A stretch of DNA of 64,000 nucleotides from Mytilus trossulus (taxonomy: Eukaryota > Mollusca > Bivalvia > Mytilida > Mytilidae): positions 59,192,110-59,256,109 of the forward strand of contig NC_086384.1 of the NCBI RefSeq assembly GCF_036588685.1, read 5' to 3'. The notes beneath the pieces were generated by a model that worked only from the letters and a program-made list of their open reading frames with translations, ran no database searches and was not told the origin of the DNA. Both the position numbers and the translations under genes were made by a program. Each line of letters starts with the position of its first letter. The stretch's first letter is position 1. This document shows positions 24,601 to 35,321 of this stretch, piece by piece.

Positions 24601-27600
24601 GATTTCAACTTAATTGTAGTTTAAATGTGAGTTATTAACGTGTTCCTTTGTAGCTCGCTAACATTATACAGGAACAGATTCTAAGAAGAACGAAGGACCA
24701 AATGAACAGTATCCATAACAACTTAAAAACTATATTGTGTACCTGCAAATTAGACAACAAGTAAATATCAATTGTAACATAAATTGGGTTTTCAGAGTTT
24801 GATGTTTTAATGAAATAATTTGCTTAAAAAGTGTGTTGAGGAAAAACCATGGTATATTATATGAAATTTGATGTTATCATACTTTGCTAATTAAATATGC
24901 AACTCAACTAGTATACGAATTAAGGAAAGAAGGCTGAGCTTAGCTATAGTGCAACATATTAATTTTCATGTTATTCCATGGTCGAAGCTCCACCCTTTTT
25001 TTGAAAGGTATCCGCCTCTGAAATATTCAAGAAACTGAAAAACGTAAAAGGTCAACATCTTCATTTGTTTTCATTTTATAACAAAAAGCAATTAATCATG
25101 TGTACCACATCTAAAGAAACGGTTTTTTTTTCAAACAAAATAGGATTTTTACGAGTTCCCTTGATTTTGGAGGACGAATTCTGACATCGGACTCAGCCTT
25201 CTTTTAAACTCAGTTTTACTGTGTGTATTGCTGTATGTTTGTTTACATGTTCTACATTGGCTAGAGGTATAGGGGAGGTTTGAGATTTATATCACAAGAG
25301 ATGTTTGACACTTCTGCATGTTTGTGCCAGTCCCAAAGTATAAGACTTCAGCAATGCAATGGCAACTTGATTTGTACAAGAACTAGTGGTGATGGTTAAG
25401 AAAGCAAAACTTGTATAACATTGTACAATAATTGCAGGATAAATATGTAACCTATACAACTTGTCTTGTCTGATATTTTGTAGATACGAGATAGTAGACA
25501 ACACACTCAGTTCGTATTGGAAGGGAGATATATCAGAACACATCTACAAATATTACAGCGATATATACAAGTTTCCTGTCATAGAATCTACGGTAAGAAT
25601 CGGAATGATTTTTATTGGTTTATTTTATAAGTACATGTAATCATGGTTTTCTTTCTGTTTCCAATAAGTATTAATCATTATCCAATAGAAAATTGACCAC
25701 AGACGGATTTAAGTGTTCTGTTTAGGCCCTTACCAAAAAATGCTTCCACATAATATAAATTTGACTGTCTTATAGCCTCTGATGCAGTTTAAGAAGTTAA
25801 TATTCGAAGAAAACCTATTTTCAGTATTTTTTATTTATTTTGATATATTTTTTTAATTGTACGGTCATTAAGACGTTAGCCAGACATCTTTTTACTTGAA
25901 AATGGACAAAACAACAAGGAATTTTTGAACGGATGACATATTAGGTTAAAAATTCAACATTACTTGGTATAGTGACCGCATTTCAACTAACGTACTTAGG
26001 GAGCAACCATTTGATTTTTAGGGGGGGGCTAGGAAGAAAAATGTTGTCCTACATTTTTTTTAGCTGTAATCTCTGTCCTGTCTTTTTATTTTTCACTCTG
26101 TTCGGTCCTGCATTTTTTTTTTTTAGTTTATCTTGCCTTTTGTTTTTGCAAGTGTCTCATCCTGCTTTTTTTTTACTCAAAACTCCTGTCCTGCCTATTT
26201 TTTTTTCAAATTTCATCCTAGCCCCCACCCCCCAAAAAAAATCAAATGGTAGCTCCCTTATAAACGTCGAATTAGATCTGTTAGGATGTCAGAAAACCCA
26301 TTATTTGCATTCTTTGAGATGTTGAATTTTTTCGTATAATTTAATTACGTCTTGCTCTTAAGGGGGTAGACCTTGGTCCAGGGAGATAACTCTTTAATTC
26401 AGTGATGCGTTTGTAATAGTCAAGTTTTATTAATGTATTTTAAGCATTTACCTGAAACAGATTGAAAATAATCTATGTATTCTAGAAGCTTAGAACATAT
26501 TTATGAAAATGGCTGACACAAACATACGGATGATTTTAAGAGTTATTTCCCTTAACCTAGGTCTACCACCTTAATTTAACCTTGTTCACTCTTGCAGACG
26601 ACTTTTACAAATTGGGGATACTTGTTTCATCTTCAACCCACCATATTACATCGTAAACCCAGAAGTGACGATGAAATTGAAATTATATTCCTGAACTCTA
26701 GCTATGGTAAGCAATTTAATTCAACTGTAATGTCATACAAGACTAATTTTAGTTTGTTCATCTCTAATTTCAGTATGTATCTTTATGTAAGTGAGCGCCA
26801 TTTCATTTCAAGAGAAAGAAAGGGGGGTCCTCAATATGATAAAGAAAAAAAGTGTGGTAAATTATGAACAAAATATTCTGAATCCAGATTTTCTTCATAC
26901 CTTTAAGTATTTTTAAATCATTGAATAATTAGATCATATATCATTGACTTCAATAATGAGCAGAATAATATAAGAAAATGTAGTATGAATGCCAATAAGA
27001 AAACTCTTTATCTAAGTCACTATTCCTAAAAGTAAACCATCATAGGCCAAAGTACGGTTTTCAACACGAAGCATTAGCTTACACTGCATGAACAACAAAC
27101 TATAAAGGCCCCCCAGAAACGATATCCTTGTTACTACTAATATATATATATATTACAAAGAAAATTGAGTAAATTGCGGTTATACGAAAAACCAAAACAT
27201 TAACCCTGCTAATATAGCTATAACCAAATGTAAATATTCTACCAAAGTAAGCTCTTGTTTGTGTAAAGTAGATTGGCAAGAAATATAGAATGGAGATGTT
27301 TTATTGATAAAATTATGTTCTCTCTATTTAAATTGCTATCCAAGCATCTTAAAAAGACTTCATTATATTGAAATGAAAATTCAATGACTTTTGATCAAAG
27401 AGTCTTGATCATATCCTGAGATTAAAAAAAAAATGTTTCCTTCTTAAAAATTCATTTTAAAGCAGAAAGATAAATGTCCACTTGACTTGGAGTTTCACAA
27501 TTGATGACATTATTTTGGATCTTTCAATTCAAATATAAGTGAATATCGATAGGGGATTAATAAAGGAATCAAAAGAGTAAAAAAATATACATATCAATGT

Positions 27601-30448
27601 GCTTGATTTCGAGATATTAGCCATTGAAATTTTGGCTGGAAAATATTCTCTTGACTTTTCATAGCTATTTCATTGACAGGTAAATCAATTGTATCTGATT
27701 TTATGCCCTTTATGGGCCCTGTAATTTGGGAAATAAAAATATTCTATTCTATTCATTCTCAAAACTATCAAAGAATAATTTGAATTTTTTTATAAGACTT
27801 TTACAGCTTGCTTAATATCATTATACATGTAAAAGATTTATAAAAAGATAAATGGGGGTCAATGCCATTTTTTTTGGGCATTCAAATGAATAAAACCCGA
27901 GGTTTCCGAAAATCTGACAAAAAATCAAAAACCCTGACAAACGAACTGCATTATATCTTAACTAACCTCTGACGCTAAACACAAGTTATAGGTAATCGAT
28001 CTTATATATATAAAATTTCTGAAAAAAATGATTCTATTTATAATCAGGCTCTCCGACCAAACACAAATCTTTTCAAGAATCTACATGTATATCTTTAAAA
28101 AAATAAACCTACCCCCTCCCCCTTTTCTAACCTTCCAACCATATTATTACATTATATATTACATTTGTTGAACCTTATGAAATAAACAGAATAGACTGTA
28201 AGTGAAGCAAAGCAGTCATATTCCAATTTGAAAATAAACACCCTCTATTTATGTATTTTTTACATAAGTTTCTATTTATGCACTTTTCAGAGTGGATGTT
28301 GCTATGGATAATATGTGTTTCCATGGTAACAATTGAAGTCAACAACACTTGACGTTTGTAATTTAAAGTTTGCATTAGCTTTTATGTATTTTTCTTATCG
28401 GTTAAGCTCTTAAACTGCAATATTCTGCAAATGAAAACTCCGTTTCCAAGGAAAAAATCGGTTGCTATGGTGATAAAACTAAAAAAAATCCCACACATTT
28501 TTCTATTAAATTTGGTAAAGTAGTATCCAAACTTCATAACTATAGTGCTAACTATTCTGTACACATTTGCACTTTTCTGAAAAACACCAGAGAAAATGTG
28601 GTAATTCAGCAAAAATCCCAATTTCAGAAAAGTTGAAAATATGCATTTTTTCACAAAATTTTACAAAACAATTACAAATTTGGTTGACATGCAATCTTCA
28701 CCAAAATGAAGCTTAAACCAAGTTCTATCAATGTTACATATGAAAATTAATGAAAAATGCACGATTTGGTTCATAGTCAGGCTCTGAATTGTGGTGATTT
28801 AGCTGATTTTTGAAAGATTTTACCATGCTTAACAACCAAAAAATTGTGTGTCCGTTACCATGACAACCACTCATATTTTCCCACTCAAAATTATTTTTTG
28901 AGCATTTTTCATTTATTGCTTCTACTAGACCAATTATAGAAAAAATCTGAAACCTTCATGTATCGCACTCTGCCTGGTTCTTACAAAGAGCTGTACTTAA
29001 GTTGTGATTGATAGCGTCGAAAAACTATAAAAAGAACAGGTGTTTTTCGCCGAAACGTTATGACTCAGATTAAAACCATAGCCACACCTTCACATTCCCT
29101 TTGAAGTTAAATGGTTGTTCTTTATGCTGGATCCCTTCCGTTTTGTACTTGGTTTTTACCATCAGACTAATCCAGCTAGCAGCCGAAGGATGTCAATGTG
29201 GAGCAGCATTCAGGAGATCGTCAATAATGTGTGTATACTGCCTGTAATAATGTGTGTATACTGCCTGTAATAATGTGTGTATACTGCCTGTAATAATTTA
29301 TGTATACTGCCTGTAATAATGTGTCTATACTACCTGTAATAATGTTTGTATACTGCCTGTAGTAATGTATGTATACTGCCTGTAATAATTTATGTATACT
29401 GCCTGTAATAATTTATGTATACTGCCTGTAATAATGTGTCTATACTACCTATAATAATGTTTGTATACTGCCTGTAATAATTCTAATACAAAATTAAAGA
29501 TGGATGTTGGTCTTATTTGTGGTATATTTATACATTGCATCAATTTTCAAACAGTTAAAGGCTCAAAATTAGTTAACATACATTTTGATATTTATTTGCA
29601 TATTTTAAGTCGATTTCTATCCGAAGCATCTTATGAATATACTGGTTAACCGTTTCGCTATGCAAGCTTAAGAGATAGTATCGAAATTATACATTTTTGT
29701 ATATTTAATACTGGTTCTAATATAAAATTTATTTATAGGACGGATTTTCTCTTCCTCTAACTGTAAATTATATATCTAATACTGGTTCTAATATAATATT
29801 TATTTATAGGACGGATTTTCTCTTCCTCTAACTGTAAACACCTAGTATCTTCAAGTTACAAAGTACATGAACATGGAGTAATTAAAGAGAAGCAAGGTAT
29901 GAAAAAACTTTAATTCATTTTTTAAACATTTTTTTTTTTAAAGCAAACAATTGAGCTTTTTATTTTATCATTATTTCTGTTTGTGTGAAGTGGCAAATAT
30001 TTAATGCATGTTCAGGACTAGCACAAGTTAACAATGAATATATGTAGAAGATATGGATTCAAATAACACACCTATATATATATAGAGAGAGAGGTTGTCC
30101 ATGACGAAGATATATTTGAAGATGACTGAAAGTTTGCCTCTCAACTACCCATGTGCGGACTCATAAGAGAGTTAGGTTCTTAACTTATAGAGAGCTTGGT
30201 CATCTCTGATACATCGAATTAACTGTGTGTTTTTGGTATATATAATTGCCGCAGGAAAAGTGTAAGTATGTACTCTTATTTGACAATTAAAACTTATCAA
30301 TGCTATTATTTTTTCAGATGTCAGTGTTAAATGTAAACTATGGCTTCTAGCTAAGACAGTTGGCTTTGGATGGTACAGGAAATATTATATAGGAAAGAAG
30401 AGATGGGGAATATTTACTAACCCAGAGTCATTAGATTTGACTTCTTAG
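6530..30448 (+). CDS. gene 1: unidentified eight-exon protein gene, about 326 residues (5' end uncertain)
   Basis: Exons: 6530-6647, 7585-7690, 22524-22739, 24654-24760, 25484-25592, 26598-26706, 29810-29896, 30318-30448. All introns are GT-AG and the phases agree at all seven junctions (2,0,0,2,0,1,1), which would be unlikely by chance. The stop at 30446-30448 is followed by AATAAA ten bases later. I do not recognise the family. The protein is lysine-rich and probably soluble: a glutamine/lysine patch (QQQKK) in exon 1, a charged helical, possibly coiled-coil region in exon 3, aromatic-rich segments in exons 5-6, and a basic Trp/Tyr-rich C-terminus (GFGWYRKYY). There is no clear signal peptide or membrane span. 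Either exon 1 is internal, with more exons upstream, or translation starts at the ATG at 6601, giving 303 residues. Intron 2 is 14.8 kb, nearly all satellite. Confidence 0.65.
6648..7584 (+). other. gene 1 intron 1
   Basis: AT-rich intron with GTAAGT donor and CTACTTTTAAG acceptor. No further feature seen. Confidence 0.5.
7585..7690 (+). CDS. gene 1 exon 2
   Basis: Enters in phase 2 (one base completes a Ser codon), encodes FEGTFLHGQNKNKSN... and ends ...FPKLLCTKV exactly at AAAGTG before the donor GTAAGTG at 7691. The last 36 or so exon bases (CTGATCTTTTCCCAAAAC onward) are the founder half of the 62-bp repeat that fills intron 2. Confidence 0.65.
15286..15820. mobile_element. dispersed-repeat insertion inside the 62-bp array, copy 1
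   Basis: About 535 bp of non-array sequence flanked by array units. It includes TGCGACTGTCATACAAGTGA and a segment ending in TTTTTACTTTTTCC. I recall this sequence as a very common dispersed repeat of mussel genomes. A partial relative in the opposite direction lies near 63060-63160 (GAACTGTCATATTCCTGACT). The minus-strand frame of 93 codons at 15324-15605 is not supported as a gene. Confidence 0.7.
16986..17515. mobile_element. dispersed-repeat insertion inside the 62-bp array, copy 2 (segmental duplicate of copy 1)
   Basis: Essentially identical to 15286-15820 at an offset of 1695 bp, including the flanking array units. It therefore arose by duplication of insertion plus array, not by a second insertion. 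Confidence 0.85.
21613..22008. mobile_element. MITE with long terminal inverted repeats
   Basis: Left end AATAGACCACTTTCGAGTTC and right end GAACTCGAAAGTGGTCTATT are exact inverses, and the inversion continues with mismatches for about 65 bp (CTCGTAAATTATACGCG on the left, CGTGTATAATTGACGAG on the right). Length 396 bp, no coding capacity; lies in intron 2 of gene 1 just past the array. Confidence 0.85.
22009..22523 (+). other. end of gene 1 intron 2
   Basis: AT-rich with a TATATG-type dinucleotide stretch near 22180; ends at acceptor ATATGATAG. Confidence 0.5.
22524..22739 (+). CDS. gene 1 exon 3
   Basis: 216 bp, phase 0 on both sides, 72 codons from KFGGVRRDLG to ELGGEIMK. Rich in Lys and Glu with heptad-like spacing, so a coiled coil is possible. 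Donor GAAG|GTTCGT is weak. If it were not used, the frame would stop ten codons later. The last 15 or so exon bases (GGAGAAATAATGAAG) are the diverged founder of the 54-bp array that follows. Confidence 0.6.
22726..24130 (+). repeat. 54-bp degenerate tandem array spanning the exon 3 donor, about 25 copies
   Basis: Unit GTTCGTATCGAATATCGG, GTTTTCTAAACATGGTGAGG, TGGTGAAATATCGAAG. Copies are much more diverged than those in the 62-bp array, with partial units and interruptions near 23040-23100 and 23740-24040. The junction GAAG|GTTCGTA, identical to the donor of exon 3, recurs in many units. The array starts exactly at the exon end. Confidence 0.85.
24131..24653 (+). other. rest of gene 1 intron 3
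   Basis: AT-rich. A plus-strand frame at 24137-24319 has no splice signals or recognisable content. Ends at acceptor TTCCTTTGTAG. Confidence 0.45.
24654..24760 (+). CDS. gene 1 exon 4
   Basis: Phase 0 in, phase 2 out; begins LANIIQEQILRRTKD and ends CTCKLDN plus two bases before donor GTAAAT. The lone base at the start of exon 5 completes a Lys codon. Confidence 0.6.
25484..25592 (+). CDS. gene 1 exon 5
   Basis: Acceptor ATATTTTGTAG, donor CTACG|GTAAGA. Encodes 36 residues starting YEIVDNTLSSYW, rich in Tyr and Ile. Phase 2 in, phase 0 out. Confidence 0.65.
25996..26260. mobile_element. MITE in gene 1 intron 5
   Basis: Inverted ends TTAGGGAGCAACCATTTGAT and ATCAAATGGTAGCTCCCTTA (two mismatches), followed inwards by G-rich and C-rich runs that also pair. 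265 bp; its interior is T-rich on the plus strand, so the open frame across it is not coding. Confidence 0.8.
26358..26574. mobile_element. MITE with TTAA ends (piggyBac-type target)
   Basis: TTAA at both ends (26358-26361 and 26571-26574). The inverted repeats are about 33 bp with a few mismatches: GGGGGTAGACC...AGATAACTCTT on the left, AAGAGTTATTTCCC...GGTCTACCACC on the right. TTAA target duplication is characteristic of piggyBac elements; the superfamily call rests on that alone. Lies in intron 5 just before exon 6. Confidence 0.75.
26598..26706 (+). CDS. gene 1 exon 6
   Basis: Acceptor CACTCTTGCAG, donor CTATG|GTAAGC. Encodes TTFTNWGYLFHLQ... to ...LNSSY with one base over (phase 1). 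Confidence 0.65.
26707..29224 (+). other. first 2.5 kb of gene 1 intron 6
   Basis: AT-rich intron with no further exon in phase. At 27700-27765 a segment (TTATGGGCCCTGTAATTTGG) followed by AATAAAAATATTCTATTCTA looks like the 3' tail of a non-LTR retrotransposon ending in a pentamer repeat. That reading is low confidence. Confidence 0.4.
29225..29482 (+). repeat. 23-bp tandem array, about 11 copies
   Basis: Unit AATGTGTGTATACTGCCTGT plus AAT, with single-base variants (TTTATG, GTGTCT, ACTACC). In intron 6 of gene 1; no exon junction that fits the gene's phase was found at its edge. Confidence 0.9.
29706..29847 (+). repeat. 71-bp duplication of the acceptor region of gene 1 exon 7
   Basis: Two copies, offset 71 bp (29706 and 29777), each containing AATACTGGTTCTAATATAA, the acceptor TATTTATAG and the first exon bases GACGGATTTTCTCTTCC. 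Only the second acceptor (exon from 29810) keeps the frame open. Use of the first (29739) reaches a stop inside the duplicated segment. Confidence 0.9.
29810..29896 (+). CDS. gene 1 exon 7
   Basis: Acceptor TTTATTTATAG, donor CAAG|GTATGA. Phase 1 in and out, 28 full codons from RIFSSSNCKH to VIKEKQ. Confidence 0.65.
30318..30448 (+). CDS. gene 1 exon 8 (terminal)
   Basis: Acceptor ATTTTTTCAG. Begins by completing an Asp codon, then VSVKCKLWLLAKTVGF and the basic stretch GWYRKYYIGKKRWG; stop TAG at 30446-30448. Confidence 0.7.
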
Positions 30449-30457
30449 TCTCAGGGG

Positions 30458-30463
30458 AATAAA
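30458..30463 (+). terminator. polyadenylation signal of gene 1
   Basis: AATAAA ten bases after the stop codon. A very short 3' untranslated region is implied if this signal is used. Confidence 0.6.
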
Positions 30464-31540
30464 GTTTATGTATAACTGTCATTTATTATGTTTGACATGC
30501 AATTGGGACTGGAAATGGGGAATGTGTCCAAGAGACAACAACCCGACCAAGGATTTTACCTTTTAATGAGGTTGAAAAATACCATCAAATGATATAAGTT
30601 AAACCTGTACAGTATGGTAATGATATATATCATACTGATATTAAAAGACTTGTATCAGTGTCATGACTGTTAAGTTTAAAATAATATAGGCGTATAATTG
30701 TTTCTTTTTTTAAATCAAGCGGTTGGTTTTCTCCTTTGAGTTGTTTTGCATTTGTTGTTTCGGGACCTTTAAAATAAGACGGTGGGGTATGGGTTATCTT
30801 ATTGTTGAAGGCCGGTATCATTGTACACTACGGTGACCTATATGTCATTTGGACTCTCGTGGATAGTTGTCTCATTGGAATTATGCATTTTTTTTTTTTT
30901 ATACTAGTTGTTTTAATTCATTTTTAGAAGAATTAAGAGCTCATTGATCTTCAACACGTCACACCTTCGAATCAAAATCAGTTAAAGGTGTCCTCTACAC
31001 CGGATTATGACTGGTTAACAGTCAATTTTCAATGGAAGCAACCTCGTTTTGTTTTCTAATCTAACGTTACCACAAAACACTATGACTTTCATAATAAAAC
31101 ATAACATCTTGCTATATTACTTTCCATGTCGTAATGTTACGCTACATTTTCATGTTAGGGTGAAGGTTGGCACCTGTTAAAACGTTTAAACACGCTGCAT
31201 TTGTTTGCACCATTCCTAAGACAGGTGGTTGTCGTTTATTGATGTGGGTCATAATTTGTTTCTCGATTCTCGATTTTCAAATAAATTAGACATTAATTTT
31301 AGGCCATAAATAGTTAGTTGTTCGGTTAAACCAAAGCTCCGCGTTGAAGGCAGATCTTTAACTAATAATGGTTTCACTTTTTACAAATTGTGACCTGGAT
31401 GGAGAGTTGTCTCATTGTTCCTTATACCTTATCTTCTTATATCTATAGAATGAATAACTGTGTTGCTGCTCAATGTCCAGCGGCCAATATTTCATGCATT
31501 TTCATGCGAGAACAAAATATAAATTAGTGTGTTATTATTA
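30464..31540. other. intergenic with dispersed mussel repeat pieces
   Basis: Contains GTGACCTATATGTCATTTGG and GTTGTCTCATTGGAATTATG (30833-30890) and GGATGGAGAGTTGTCTCATT (31398-31417). These are recurring pieces of one dispersed family; relatives lie at 41800-41860 and 49815-50080. No gene seen. Confidence 0.5.
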
Positions 31541-31678
31541 GTTACACAGTGTGTAATTGTCCTAATACGAGAATTTATCAGGTCAATAAAATTCAAATCG
31601 GGTGAAGCGAAGCCAAACCCGATATGCATTTTATTGACCCGATTAATTCCGTATTAGGACAATTGAACACTGTGTAAC
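31541..31678. mobile_element. 138-bp near-perfect palindrome (hairpin MITE)
   Basis: Left arm GTTACACAGTGTGTAATTGT and right arm ACAATTGAACACTGTGTAAC are inverse with two mismatches, and pairing continues through CCTAATACG and the TTTATTGACC region to the centre. A second, weaker inverted pair (TTTATCCTGATTT at 31683 and AAATCAGGATAAA near 31968) brackets the next 300 bp, so two foldbacks may lie side by side. Confidence 0.8.
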
Positions 31679-32239
31679 GAATTTATCCTGATTTTGTTAT
31701 ATTACATATTAATATATATTTAAATTCAATATAATGACAACATTAACCAAAAATATTTTAGATATTTAATCTAAAACTGTGAAAAAGTAAAATATTAGGA
31801 CTATGAAGCAACTCAGTTTTTAAACAAAAATTATTAGGTCAATGGTAGAAGGGAGATAATCCCAATTGACGTAATAAATAAAGGAAATAATTCCTATTGA
31901 CGTAATCAAAAATTGTACTGAAATTTATTAGGACAATATCAGCCAATCAAATTGCGAGAAATTACTCTAAATCAGGATAAAGTTATATGACGGATGCATT
32001 GCTCTATTCAACAAGTTATCAATCACATGGTTGATATCTACATAAAGTCAGCAAACAGTATTACAACAATGCTCGGTTATTATTTGTTTCTTTTCGATTA
32101 CTACGTAACAAACAATATTTAATATAGCTTCATTTGAATCCTTCAAATCACAACTGTAAGGATTTGACTGGTATCTTTTTTTTTTAGAAATATACAGGAT
32201 ATAGATCTTGACGACATATCGAAAACATTCACCCAGTTA

Positions 32240-32333
32240 GATTTCAATTTCTATAACGGTCAGATTTCCATTTCTATAACGGTCAGAATTCTATTTCTAC
32301 AACGGTCAGATTTTCATTTCTATAACGGATTGG
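32240..32333. repeat. 23-bp tandem repeat, about 4 copies
   Basis: CTATAACGGTCAGATTTCCA-type units at 32251, 32274, 32297 (CTACAACGG) and 32320, spaced exactly 23 bp. Confidence 0.85.
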
Positions 32334-32416
32334 CCATGTATGTTGGCCAGTTTATTCATCGGACATATTTTTGAACTCTTATTATCCCATCAGTAACAGT
32401 ATGGTTTAATTGAACC

Positions 32417-33295
32417 AGTTTTTATACGCCCGTCAAAATTTTGACGGGACGTATTATGGTATACACATGTCCGGTGTCCGTCCGTCCGTCTGTCTGGCGT
32501 AAACATGTCGCACCGTAACTTGAGAACGACTTATCCAAATTTCATGAAACTTAATATAGTTGTTTCTTATGATTGTCAAATGATCTGTATACTTTTTGGT
32601 GAAAATTATATTTTAACTTTTTGATTTACGGCATTTGTAACTAAAACAGGGGTGTGTTTTTTTCACATGTCGCACTGTATCCCAAAAAACGATTCTTGAT
32701 TATGGCTTAAAACTTTAAACACTTCTTAGTTATATTAATCTTAATATCTGTATACTTTTTGGTGATGATTCAAAAGTTAATTTTTGAGTTATTGAGTATT
32801 TTGTAAAAAAGGGGGAGTTTTTTTTTTACATGTCGCGCCATATCTCAAAATCGATTTATGATTATTGCTACAAACTTTACACATGTCTTTGTTATATTAA
32901 TTTTAAGATCTGTATACTTTTTGATAATAATTCAAAATTTCATTTTTGAGTGATTGAGTATTTTGTAAAAAAGGGCGAGGGTTTTTAACCGGATTTTTAT
33001 TACATGTTGTGCCGTATCTCTATAAAAATTTATGATTATTGCTTAAAACTTTACACACTTCTTTGTTATGTTAATCTAAAGATCTGTATACTTTTTGGTT
33101 TTGATTCAAAATTTTATTTTAGTGATATTTTGTTTCTTGTAAAACAAAAACAGGGTGGGGGTTTCCCGTCGTGTCTCAAAAACTATATATGGTTATTGCT
33201 TAAAACTTTCTCAGAAGCTATTTATGATTATTGCATATAACTTCCACATAAGACGTCGGGGCGTATCATGCGCTCATGGCGCAGCTGTTTATTTA
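32417..33295 (+). mobile_element. pearl-like element: palindromic head, CCGT microsatellite, four tandem cores
   Basis: The head contains the perfect 20-bp palindrome CCCGTCAAAATTTTGACGGG. Next come GTCCGTCCGTCCGTCTGTCT and four core copies of 163-174 bp marked by TCTGTATACTTTTTG at 32584, 32747, 32909 and 33083. The tail is ACGTCGGGGCGTATCATGCG. This order matches the pearl architecture of bivalve elements. No coding capacity. Confidence 0.75.
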
Positions 33296-34446
33296 ATATT
33301 ACAAATGTAAAAAGTTTTTTTAAAAGTAAACGGACAACCATACCCGACGGACGCCAATTGATCTCAAACGGTTACACTAGCCCTCGGAGCCAGGTGAGCA
33401 GATAATACTATGAAATATGTATGTTTATAGGTTGTATACATCAGATTAACTGTATTCTATATTAAATCAATCTCCTACTTCAAAGCATGGCCTTAATTTT
33501 CCTAAAGTTAAATCCCCTTGATCATTTAATTCATTATTGACCCAATATGAAACTTAATCTTTTGGCCATAATATTTAATTAGTTACTTAATTTTATATAA
33601 ATTTAATTCTAAGGTCGTGACAATCTATAATAAACACCGGCATATTTAATAGTCGGTAGATTGAGTATTCTAAATAAAAAAACATACTTATAGAATAACT
33701 TATCGAAGAATTCAAATATAGAAAAAAAGGTCACTTCACTAACCCATTATGATAGTAATAAACATTTTTATTTATATATGTGACCATTTGTAGTGCACTA
33801 GAATATTTTCATGAATGTGAACTTCCGATTCAATTTGTCGATCTTTGTCCTATGAAGAGGTTATATCAATATTAATACGGCCCGTTAATACTACCTTATT
33901 TTAATATAGGTGTCAACCTATTTAAGTATATAACCCGCTTAAACCGAAATCGGATAACACGTACAGCAAATATACATGTAAGCAGACAAGAGTTATTTCC
34001 CTTAGCATGTACTACTGATACGATAACACAACCTTTAATAAAAGATATTTTGCTAGACACAACCTTTGATAAAAGATATTTTGCTTACACAACCTTTAAA
34101 AAAAGATATTTTGCTAGGCACACAAATTACACAGATTATTTCATAGATGTACAAACATCATATTCGAATATAGACTAAAGATCGTCCTGAATACAAATGA
34201 AATATTTGTCACTGGTTATTTGTCAAGTGACAATAAATCGAGAATACAAAATAAGGAATGTGCCAATGAGACAATAGCCGGACTACAGAGCAGAAAACAG
34301 CCGAAGGTAACCAATTGGTCGATCAACACAGCGAAAATCCCACACCCGGAGGCAGGCTTCAGATGGCCCCATAACAAAAATTTTAACTATACATCTCTAA
34401 AAAAATAGAATTACAGAAAAATATAGAAAACAAAAATGTGTCCATA
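33296..34446. other. intergenic; small triple repeat only
   Basis: AT-rich. At 34030-34125 three copies of about 35 bp (CACAACCTTTAATAAAAGAT ATTTTGCTAG) occur in tandem. A frame at 34220-34408 contains dispersed-repeat sequence (GTGCCAATGAGACAATAGCC) and is not supported as a gene. Confidence 0.45.
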
Positions 34447-34906
34447 GTACACCGAAACCCCACTCGCACTCACTATCATTTCTTATGTTTAGTTGGCCGT
34501 GAAAAGGAGGGGCTCTAATTTGGCATTTAAATTAGAAAGATCATATCATAGGGAACATGTACACTAATTTTCAAGTTGATTGGACTTCAATTTCATCAAA
34601 AACTACCTCGACCAAAAACTTTAACCTGAAATTTACACTATCATTTTCTGTATTCAGTGAACCATGAATTTGGGGGCAAAAGTCTAATTTGGCATTAAAA
34701 TTAGAAAGATCATAATTATCATAGGACACACGTGTAAAAAGTTTTAAGTTGACTCCAACTTCATCATAAACTAACTTAACCAAAAATGTTAACCTGAAGC
34801 GGGACAGACGGACGAACGGACGGAAAGACAGATGGACAGACGAACGAACGCACGCACAGACCAGAAAACATAATGCCCCTCTATCATCGTAGGTGGGGCA
34901 TACAAA
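34447..34906 (-). mobile_element. pearl-like dispersed repeat, copy 2
   Basis: Reverse-oriented relative of 143-440: the same GGTGGGGCATA end, a GACG/GAAC tetranucleotide run (34800-34850) and a core present here as two tandem copies of about 180 bp, each with AATTAGAAAGATCAT and TTCATCA...AACT. Having two cores where the other copy has one fits the pearl-type layout. Confidence 0.75.
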
Positions 34907-35321
34907 GTATCCCTCTTAGAGTTACAGTAAGGCATTTGACATGGAGCAAAGTTCCAATTGATTGCAAGACCATGTAAATGATAATAAAAAATATTACTTT
35001 TTAATATTAAAAACGGGCAACAAAATAAAACAAACTATGGACGGACTATATCCGTTTATTTATCAATGTTTACGTGTATAATAGTTTATTCATAATGTTT
35101 TGTTTGTTATAAATGAATGAAATATTGATCTTCTTTAAAAATATTTTAATATTATAGAAATATATCTAACATAAAATAAAGTCTTAATATCAACTTTCAC
35201 GAACTATGACATTTTATTAAAAATATTTCAATCCTCCTGACAGTCTTTAAATTTAATATTCAGTTGGAACAAGATAATTTAATCTATAAATATTCGTTAG
35301 TGTGTTTTTGAAACTTTTACT
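34907..35321 (+). other. upstream region of LRR-A
   Basis: AT-rich. TATAAATA at 35285-35292 lies about 35 bp before the start codon and might be part of the core promoter or simply background; nothing else stands out. Confidence 0.3.

Noticed and set aside
25972-26325. 117-codon frame rich in Phe, Leu and Pro
   Set aside because: It spans a T-rich MITE with clear inverted ends.
29161-29225. Extra gene 1 exon ending at the 23-bp array (AEGCQCGAAFRRSS)
   Set aside because: An acceptor-like GCTAGCAG and an open frame exist, but its outgoing phase does not fit exon 7, and the donor would be GTGTGT. A sixth donor array is therefore not claimed.
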